From positions 1 through 7,217 of the forward strand of contig WRMM01000090.1 of NCBI GenBank assembly GCA_009777135.1: a stretch of DNA of 7,217 bases. The letters are read 5' to 3'. The notes under the pieces are model-generated. The model was not told the DNA's origin. It ran no database searches and worked only from the letters and a program-made list of their open reading frames with translations. Shown one piece after another: positions 1 to 4,245 of this stretch; the stretch's first letter is position 1, and every line of letters begins with the position of its first letter. Both the position numbers and the translations under genes were made by a program. Source of the stretch: Candidatus Fibrimonadales bacterium. GTDB lineage: Bacteria; Fibrobacterota; Fibrobacteria; Fibrobacterales; Fibrobacteraceae.

Positions 1-1
1 T

Positions 2-97
2 CTTTTATACCTTGATGCGTTTGCCTATAGGGATAAGCTAAAGAAAAAAGAGCTTCCTGCTTATATTGCTGAATACGCCTATGAGGTTCTCTTTTAG
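2..97 (+). CDS. C-terminal end of an unidentified protein (5' truncated by the window edge)
   Basis: An open frame runs in from the left edge and ends at a TAG at 95-97. It gives 31 residues, beginning LLYLDAFAYRDKLKKKELP and ending AYIAEYAYEVLF. The fragment is rich in Lys and Tyr, with a basic patch (RDKLKKKE) followed by a probably helical hydrophobic end. I do not recognise the family from so short a tail, so no function is proposed. No clear hairpin terminator follows the stop. The next gene on this strand begins about 100 bases on, so cotranscription is possible but not shown. Confidence 0.5.
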   Translation, partial: LLYLDAFAYRDKLKKKELPAYIAEYAYEVLF

Positions 98-115
98 TAA
101 TTATCCTGCAAGAAA

Positions 116-170
116 AGGAGGTTTTTTATCTATGGATTTCAACATAGGCGTACGCTTCCCGCTATTTTAG
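116..170 (+). other. Strong Shine-Dalgarno with a 12-codon ORF (leader peptide or remnant of a gene start)
   Basis: AGGAGG at 116-121 is the strongest ribosome binding site in the window. Ten bases later an ATG at 132 opens a 12-codon frame, MDFNIGVRFPLF, closed by TAG at 168-170. It lies between the truncated first gene and the antitoxin. It could be a short leader peptide, the surviving start of a lost gene, or chance. The peptide shows no attenuation-type codon run. The antitoxin itself has no comparable binding site. Confidence 0.3.
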
Positions 171-183
171 AATTCTTATTTTC

Positions 184-189
184 TATATT
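184..189 (+). promoter_or_regulatory. Candidate -10 box of the antitoxin-toxin operon
   Basis: TATATT at 184-189 lies within CTATATTTATG (183-193), an 11-base string repeated exactly at the fabF start. No good -35 hexamer lies 16-18 bases upstream. If the box is used at normal spacing, transcription would begin near 196, one base before the ATG at 197, giving an essentially leaderless mRNA. Confidence 0.4.
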
Positions 190-196
190 TATGCTT

Positions 197-469
197 ATGA
201 ACACTTTTACCCAAGCATACCGCACGACCTGCATCCCGCAGATTGGAGATAGGATTGATGCTCTTATACCCAGCGAATACGTTGGACAGGAGCTTGAAAT
301 AATAGTTCTTCCCTTGGTTAAAAGGGAGCCGGAATACGAATACAACGCCGAGACTTTGGCTGCTATACAGGAAGGCATGGATATTTTGTCTGGCAAGATA
401 GAAGCTAAGAGTTACTCCAGCATGGAAGAATTAGATGCCGATATTGAAGCAGAGGAAGATGATGAGTGA
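197..469 (+). CDS. Putative RelB-like antitoxin of a type II toxin-antitoxin module
   Basis: A small acidic protein of 90 residues from the ATG at 197; an in-frame ATG at 191 would add two. The N-terminal half (about residues 8-40, ending YVGQELEIIVLPL) looks like the beta-rich dimerisation and DNA-binding segment of small antitoxins. The C-terminal half (AAIQEGMDILSGKI, then YSSMEELDADI and a Glu/Asp tail) resembles the toxin-wrapping region of RelB/DinJ-type antitoxins. The gene overlaps the YafQ-like toxin frame by 8 bases, the usual antitoxin-first order with translational coupling. Such antitoxins normally neutralise the toxin and repress their own operon. The start at 197 is preferred because the TATATT box at 184-189 would place transcription at about 196; neither ATG has a Shine-Dalgarno. 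The assignment rests on residue pattern and on the neighbouring toxin; the exact antitoxin family is uncertain. Confidence 0.65.
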   Translation: MNTFTQAYRTTCIPQIGDRIDALIPSEYVGQELEIIVLPLVKREPEYEYNAETLAAIQEGMDILSGKIEAKSYSSMEELDADIEAEEDDE

Positions 470-723
470 GGATTTACTTGATTTCAAAACTACTAAGAGA
501 TTCAGAAAAGACCGCAAATTAATGAAGAGGCAAGGCAGAGATTTATCATCGTTAGATGATATTATTCTTAAACTTAGAAAACTTGAGCCTTTGGCAATAA
601 AGCACAGAGACCATGCTTTGGCTGGCAATTTTGTTGGATGTCGCGAATGTCACGTAGAGCCTGACTGGTTACTTATTTATGGCATTCCGCACAGGCACCC
701 ATTCAGAATTGCTGAAATTGTAG
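462..723 (+). pseudogene. YafQ/RelE-family mRNA interferase toxin, frameshifted near the 3' end
   Basis: YafQ-type toxins are ribosome-dependent mRNA endonucleases. From the ATG at 462 the frame reads TTKRFRKDRKLMKRQG and continues to KHRDHALAGNFVGC and HVEPDWLLIY. Equivalents of E. coli YafQ His50, His63, Asp67 and Trp68 are kept (here H51, H64, D68, W69). After Tyr73 the frame departs from the family and runs on to a TAG at 771-773 with an unrelated Cys-rich tail. The proper family ending, FRTGTHSELLKL, lies in the next frame at 685-720 with its own stop at 721-723. Family proteins have about 10 residues between the LLIY and RTGTH motifs; here 7 bases remain, pointing to a deletion of about 23 nt. 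The continuous product (103 residues) lacks the catalytic His equivalent to YafQ His87, so it is probably inactive. Start: AGGA at 453-456 fits the ATG at 462; an ATG at 459 also exists. Confidence 0.75.
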
Positions 724-838
724 CCCCTCGCAAGGCTTGCTTTTGCGTTAGTTGCTTTGAACTTGTTACTTAGCAATACTGTTTTTTTGGTATTTTTCAG
801 TTTAGCGTCCAGCCAGGTTTCTACTCCCAAGCATTGCT

Positions 839-1552
839 TCACGTGCCTGTTCGGGGGCTGGTTGAGGCTTGGGGAAACATCAAAATCCCCTCTTGGCACG
901 CCTTCCACAAAACCACGTCTATATAACCCTTGTTCAGCCCCGTTGCTTTTTCTATTTGCAAAAACATTTTATCGCAAAGAGCTTTAACCTCCTCGCTCAA
1001 AGGAAAGCCAGCCTGCAAATCTGCTTTGCCAAGCGCAATGCCAAGCCGCTGAATCCACACATCGTATTTCACATTGCTAATGCCTAAATTACGTGCCAAA
1101 TGATTCTTGGTTATTTCGCCGATATGCGGCAATTTGCCTAAATAATCCAATTTCTCGCTTTCTGTTTTTAATTTGTAAAATTCATCCCTAAAATTTTTGC
1201 GATTATTCCAAATTTTTACTATTGCCCTTATCTTGTTCGCATTGCCAAAAATCCGCAGCAAATTTTTCTCTGAAACCTCACCGCCATTATTTATAAAATC
1301 CATAATTTCACTGAATTTTCTCTTAGCAATCTTTTGCCTGAACCCCCCTGCCAAAATAACGTAAATACACTCTTGAGCAAACTCCTCCGCATTTAAAACA
1401 GGCGGTTTGAGCAAACGCCTTTTTATAATTTCAAAACTATCCTTGTCTTCGCCCATTCCAGAGTCTATAATATGCTTTTCAATAGCAAAAAAAAGAGCAG
1501 CATCTATTTTTTTCACCTCTTTTCCTGTTAAAATACACAAAAAATGCCTCAT
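839..1552 (-). CDS. HhH-GPD superfamily DNA glycosylase-like protein
   Basis: A 237-residue protein resembling the endonuclease III/OGG/AlkA fold used in base excision repair to remove damaged bases. The helix-hairpin-helix is LPHIGEITKNHLARNLG (residues 141-157), followed by VKYDVWIQRLG, in which D164 fits the conserved catalytic Asp. The end, GYIDVVLWKACQEGIL (209-224), matches the closing helix of small HhH-GPD proteins. At the site of the Schiff-base Lys of bifunctional enzymes (G-x-K-T/A) there is Ile147, although Lys149 is two residues on. That suggests a monofunctional enzyme if the Asp is active. I see no Cys cluster for a [4Fe-4S] site. The gene is convergent with the toxin remnant and divergent from the DUF5610-like gene, so it is probably monocistronic. 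No Shine-Dalgarno precedes the ATG at 1552. The substrate is unknown; the last dozen residues (MFPQASTSPRTGT) look like an unstructured tail. Confidence 0.65.
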   Translation of the reverse strand: MRHFLCILTGKEVKKIDAALFFAIEKHIIDSGMGEDKDSFEIIKRRLLKPPVLNAEEFAQECIYVILAGGFRQKIAKRKFSEIMDFINNGGEVSEKNLLRIFGNANKIRAIVKIWNNRKNFRDEFYKLKTESEKLDYLGKLPHIGEITKNHLARNLGISNVKYDVWIQRLGIALGKADLQAGFPLSEEVKALCDKMFLQIEKATGLNKGYIDVVLWKACQEGILMFPQASTSPRTGT

Positions 1553-1559
1553 TTTGAGG

Positions 1560-1568
1560 AATTTAGCA
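1560..1568 (-). promoter_or_regulatory. Candidate extended -10 promoter of the glycosylase-like gene
   Basis: On the - strand, TGC followed by TAAATT (1568-1560) matches an extended -10 element and resembles the TGC-TATATT of the fabF promoter. Seven bases separate it from the ATG at 1552, so a normal start site would fall about one base before the start codon. No good -35 box is visible, which an extended -10 can tolerate. The tentative call is supported mainly by its parallel with the other two sites. Confidence 0.3.
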
Positions 1569-1599
1569 ATAAAAATTAAAGTTTTTCCCTAAACTAGCC

Positions 1600-1619
1600 G
1601 ATATTTATCAAAAAAGGAG
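1600..1619 (+). promoter_or_regulatory. Candidate -10 box and Shine-Dalgarno of the DUF5610-like gene
   Basis: GATATT at 1600-1605, within CGATATTTATC, resembles the TATATTTAT boxes at the other starts. A start site about 7 bases downstream (near 1612) would give a short leader containing GGAG at 1616-1619, six bases before the ATG at 1626. The Shine-Dalgarno is clear and fixes the start; the -10 box is less certain because no good -35 is seen. Confidence 0.45.
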
Positions 1620-1625
1620 TTTATC

Positions 1626-2276
1626 ATGAACGTTAGCACCAATTCCGCGCCAGCTGCTAAAGGCTACGAACCAGCTGCAAAATCGCAATCCGCTGCCCAC
1701 ACTGCAGAAGGCTCAAATAGTGTAAAGGCAGAAAAGCCAGACACTGAATACAAGCTGGAAATCAGCGAGGCAGCCCAAGAAAAAAAGGATGCAGAGAGTG
1801 GCAATGAAATAAAAGTTGGGAATGGCTTTAAAGACTTTGATATGGATGCTTTTCAGGGAGCCATTCGCTCTCAGCTAATGGAATCCATAAATAATGCGAA
1901 AAATTCTCTAATGGAAGCTGGCGTTGAGTTTGCCAAATACAACGAAGATTCCATTCTTTACGACCTTTCCGGATTAAAAGACGGCGATAGCATTCAAGCC
2001 GCTGATGTTCCAGAATATTGGAACGCAGAAAACACCTCTCAACGCATTGTTGATTTTGCCATGAGCTTTCGCAGCCTGGCCCCGGAGCTTTCTGACGAAG
2101 AATACATAGATCAAATTCGCAAGGCAGTGGAGCTTGGCTATAAACTGGCAAAAAGAGATGTGGGTGATTTGCCAGGTCCATCAGCAAAGCTGTTCAACGA
2201 TACCTACAATTTGACTATGAAAAAATTTGACGAGTTGGTGGAGCTGGCTCAAAAGAACGCTGCTGCAGACACTTAA
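1626..2276 (+). CDS. DUF5610-like protein of unknown function
   Basis: A 216-residue protein with no signal peptide or membrane segment, so probably cytoplasmic. Residues 1-65 are low complexity, rich in Ala, Ser, Lys and Glu (PAAKGYEPAAKS and similar), and likely disordered, with a short motif EYKLEISEAAQ at 41-51. From about residue 74 it becomes helical. It carries features I associate with DUF5610: YWNAENTSQRIVDFAMSF (131-148), a middle helix IRKAVELGYKLAKRDVG (164-180), and a closing helix NDTYNLTMKKFDELVELA (191-208). The family has no firm function that I can name. A good ribosome binding site (GGAG, six bases upstream) supports the start. recR begins 16 bases after the stop with no Shine-Dalgarno of its own, so the two are probably cotranscribed. 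The family call is from remembered pattern and is moderately sure. Confidence 0.65.
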   Translation: MNVSTNSAPAAKGYEPAAKSQSAAHTAEGSNSVKAEKPDTEYKLEISEAAQEKKDAESGNEIKVGNGFKDFDMDAFQGAIRSQLMESINNAKNSLMEAGVEFAKYNEDSILYDLSGLKDGDSIQAADVPEYWNAENTSQRIVDFAMSFRSLAPELSDEEYIDQIRKAVELGYKLAKRDVGDLPGPSAKLFNDTYNLTMKKFDELVELAQKNAAADT

Positions 2277-2292
2277 TTTCTAGTTTTAGCGA

Positions 2293-2892
2293 ATGTATTC
2301 GCTTCCAGCTGCGCTTGAAAAATTGGTGCAGGAACTTTCAAGACTGCCTGGCGTAGGACCAAAAACCGCGCGCAGGCTTGCTTTTAATTTGATTTCTGGC
2401 GATAGAGAAAAAATGGAGAGTTTGGCTAGCTCTATTATAGAGGCTAAGAACAGAATTGTTCATTGCAGCCGTTGTTTTGGGTTTTCTGAGAGCGAAATCT
2501 GCCAAATATGCGAAAGCCCGCGCAGAGATGCGGAGGTGCTTTGCGTTGTTGAAAGAGCCAGCGATATTTTGCCATTTGAAAACAGCGGCGTGCACAAGGG
2601 CCTTTACTTTGTGCTGGGCGGAGTTTTGTCTCCGCTAGACGGAATAAAGCCAGAAACGCTGCATATTCCGCTTCTTGTTGAACGGATAGAAAAAGAAAGC
2701 ATAAAAGAGCTGATTTTAGCTTTGGGTTCCAGCCCGGAGGCAGAAAGCACAGCCCTGTACATAGACCGCGTTTTAGCCAATTCCCCCGTTCGTCGCACAA
2801 GGCTGGCTCGAGGCATACCGGTAGGCAGCGATTTGGAATTTATAGACGATGTGACAATGCTGAGGGCGTTTGAGGAGCGGGTAGGGGTTTGA
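2293..2892 (+). CDS. recR: Recombination mediator protein RecR
   Basis: RecR acts with RecO (and RecF) to load RecA on gapped single-stranded DNA during recombinational repair; it forms a ring-shaped clamp. The 199-residue length is normal for the family. In order: an N-terminal helix-hairpin-helix, LSRLPGVGPKTARRLAF (15-31); a four-Cys zinc site, C58-x2-C61 and C70-x2-C73; then a Toprim domain with VVERASDI (85-92), the YFVLGGVLSPLDGI block (105-118), and the closing ARGIPVGSDLEFIDDVTM (172-189). All hallmarks are present and the gene looks intact. The start at 2293 leaves the usual short N-terminus before the HhH motif. No Shine-Dalgarno is visible, so reinitiation after the upstream gene (16-base gap) is likely. 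The frequent partner gene dnaX and the YbaB gene are not adjacent here. Confidence 0.96.
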   Translation: MYSLPAALEKLVQELSRLPGVGPKTARRLAFNLISGDREKMESLASSIIEAKNRIVHCSRCFGFSESEICQICESPRRDAEVLCVVERASDILPFENSGVHKGLYFVLGGVLSPLDGIKPETLHIPLLVERIEKESIKELILALGSSPEAESTALYIDRVLANSPVRRTRLARGIPVGSDLEFIDDVTMLRAFEERVGV

Positions 2893-2903
2893 ATAGGTAA
2901 CGA

Positions 2904-2913
2904 AAAACGTTTT
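2904..2913. promoter_or_regulatory. 10-bp perfect palindrome just upstream of the fabF promoter
   Basis: AAAACGTTTT at 2904-2913 is a perfect inverted repeat ending four bases before the -35 hexamer at 2918. It could be an operator half-site pair, an A/T-rich upstream element, or chance in AT-rich DNA. No regulator binding this sequence can be named. As RNA it would form only a weak hairpin, so it is a poor recR terminator. Confidence 0.25.
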
Positions 2914-2917
2914 CCCC

Positions 2918-2946
2918 TTGAAAATCAAATCAAAATTTGCTATATT
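2918..2946 (+). promoter_or_regulatory. Sigma-70-type promoter of fabF
   Basis: TTGAAA (2918-2923), a 17-base spacer, and TATATT (2941-2946), preceded by TGC at 2938-2940 as an extended -10. This is close to the housekeeping consensus and is the best promoter in the window. Normal spacing puts the start site near 2953, downstream of the ATG at 2948 and 4 bases before the ATG at 2957. The TTG at 2918 that could extend the reading frame is best explained as the -35 box. Confidence 0.7.
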
Positions 2947-2956
2947 TATGCCGAGT

Positions 2957-4195
2957 ATGGAAGAAGTTGTTATTACAGGAATGGGGTGCGTTACCAATTT
3001 GGGTAACACGCCTGACGAATTGTGGAATAATCTCTTAGCTGGCAAGTCTGGCGTGGGGCTTATTGACCGCTTTGACACTGAAGCTTGCCCTGTTAAATTT
3101 GCAGGGCAGATAAGGGAATTCGATGCCTCCCCCTATTACAGCGAGCGCGACCGCAAGCGTATATCAAGAAATATACAATACGCTGTTCATGCGGCAGAAA
3201 CGGCTCTCAAAATGGCTGGCATTGAAGATACCAGAGCCGCTGTAGATGTTACTAGAGCCTGCGTTATAGTTGGATCTGGCATGGGCGGCATGGAGATTTT
3301 TTATGATAGCTCCGTAAATCTGGAAAAAAAAGGAACCCGCGGAGTTTCTCCGTTTTTTGTTCCGCAGGCAATAGCCAATATGGTGGCAGGCGAAATAGCC
3401 ATTCGCACTGGATGGATGGGACCTACATGGAGCCCGGTTTCTGCCTGCGCAACCTCTAATCATTCATTTATCACCGCAGCAGACCAAATTCGCCTGGGCA
3501 GAGCAGATATAGCTGTTGCAGGCGGAACGGAAGAAGCGGTTTGCCCCATCGGGTTGGCAGGTTTTGCTTCAATGAAGGCGCTTTCTACCAGAAACGAAGA
3601 ACCTGCCAGAGCAAGCCGTCCGTTTGATGTTGGGCGCAACGGCTTTGTGCTTTCTGAAGGAGCAGGTATTTTAGTTTTGGAATCTCTTAGCCATGCACAA
3701 AAACGAGGCGCAAAGATTTTAGCCCGCCTCGCTGGCTGCGGAGCAAGCGGCGATGCTTATCACATGAGCGCTCCCAGAGAAGACGGCGAGGGCGTGTGCG
3801 TGGCAATTTCCATGGCATTGAAAGAAGCTGGCATTGATATTTCGCAAATAGGCTATGTGAATACGCATGGCACAAGCACCCCTAGAGGTGATGTTGCGGA
3901 ATGCAAAGCTATTTTCAAAGCTTTTGACGGCAAAATAGACAATGTCAAAATAAACAGCACAAAATCCATGACCGGCCACATGCTCGGAGCAGCGAGCGGA
4001 ATGGAAGCGATTGTTACGATTAAGTCTTTGATGGAGCAAAAACTGCACCAAACTCTTAATTTGGAAAACCAAGACCCGGAAATTCCTTTTGATTGCTGCG
4101 CAAATGGCGTTGTTGAACATAAATTTGAATATGCAATGTCAAATTCATTTGGATTTGGCGGGCATAACAGCGTGCTATTGCTTGAAAAAGCATAG
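2957..4195 (+). CDS. fabF: Beta-ketoacyl-ACP synthase II (FabF)
   Basis: FabF condenses malonyl-ACP with an acyl-ACP in the elongation step of type II fatty acid synthesis in the cytoplasm. From the ATG at 2957 the protein has 412 residues, close to the E. coli enzyme, and its active-site numbering falls in register. The Cys-His-His triad is C164 (in SACATSN), H304 (in NTHGTSTPRGD) and H341 (in KSMTGHMLGAAS), with the supporting Lys at 336. The gatekeeper loop NSFGFGGHN (396-404) and the thiolase-fold entry VVITGMGCVTNLG (4-16) are intact. An ATG at 2948 would add only MPS, and a TTG at 2918 ten more residues. The promoter predicts transcription from about 2953, so only 2957 lies in the mRNA. 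No acpP or fabG is adjacent; the gene appears to be transcribed on its own after recR and ends convergently with speA. Confidence 0.93.
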   Translation: MEEVVITGMGCVTNLGNTPDELWNNLLAGKSGVGLIDRFDTEACPVKFAGQIREFDASPYYSERDRKRISRNIQYAVHAAETALKMAGIEDTRAAVDVTRACVIVGSGMGGMEIFYDSSVNLEKKGTRGVSPFFVPQAIANMVAGEIAIRTGWMGPTWSPVSACATSNHSFITAADQIRLGRADIAVAGGTEEAVCPIGLAGFASMKALSTRNEEPARASRPFDVGRNGFVLSEGAGILVLESLSHAQKRGAKILARLAGCGASGDAYHMSAPREDGEGVCVAISMALKEAGIDISQIGYVNTHGTSTPRGDVAECKAIFKAFDGKIDNVKINSTKSMTGHMLGAASGMEAIVTIKSLMEQKLHQTLNLENQDPEIPFDCCANGVVEHKFEYAMSNSFGFGGHNSVLLLEKA

Positions 4196-4200
4196 ACCTG

Positions 4201-4231
4201 CGGAGTGTAGCTCTGCCTGGTATCCTGTTAC
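4201..4231 (+). pseudogene. tRNA-Pro-like fragment (possible decayed tRNA gene)
   Basis: Five bases after the fabF stop, CGGAGTGTAGCTC (4201-4213) followed by TGCCTGGTA (4214-4222) matches, from memory and with about one mismatch, the 5' acceptor strand and D arm of bacterial tRNA-Pro. It is followed directly by ATCCTGTTAC (4222-4231), which resembles the T-stem and acceptor 3' side (ATCCTGTCAC) of the same tRNA. No anticodon arm lies between them, so a working tRNA is excluded. The pattern would fit a tRNA gene collapsed by internal deletion, or a remnant of an integration site. ACTCC at 4246-4250 can pair with GGAGT at 4202-4206, but it is part of the speA coding end. Chance resemblance cannot be ruled out without an alignment. 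Confidence 0.4.
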
Positions 4232-4245
4232 GAGGCAGTAATTTT
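4213..4245 (+). terminator. Hairpin with short T tract after fabF
   Basis: CTGCCT (4213-4218) pairs perfectly with AGGCAG (4233-4238). Inside it, after a G-G mismatch, GTA (4220-4222) pairs with TAC (4229-4231) around a six-base loop. TAATTTT follows at 4239-4245. This could act as an intrinsic terminator for fabF in the 48-base convergent gap. The T tract is short and broken, so strength is doubtful. The hairpin shares its bases with the tRNA-like fragment, from which it may derive. On the other strand no T run follows, so it is unlikely to end speA. Confidence 0.45.

Noticed and set aside
435..461. Longer toxin start at 435
   Set aside because: It would deepen the overlap with the antitoxin, while the ATG at 462 has AGGA at suitable spacing and begins where YafQ proteins usually begin.
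724..838. Intrinsic terminator between the convergent toxin and glycosylase genes
   Set aside because: There is a run of seven T at 782-788 and short repeats (GCAAGGCTTGC, TTGCT...AGCAA), but stems are only 4-5 bp, with either a tiny or a long loop, and are not well placed before the T run.
1828..2187. 119-codon open frame on the - strand inside the DUF5610-like gene
   Set aside because: It is antisense to a gene with a clear ribosome binding site and family-like helices; its translation shows no domain pattern.
2918..2956. TTG or ATG (2948) starts that lengthen FabF
   Set aside because: The TTG coincides with a consensus -35 hexamer, and the ATG at 2948 lies upstream of the predicted transcript start. 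The 2957 start gives the usual length and active-site numbering.
3719..4120. 133-codon open frame on the - strand inside fabF
   Set aside because: It is antisense to catalytic FabF sequence and has no start signal; a shadow of codon bias.
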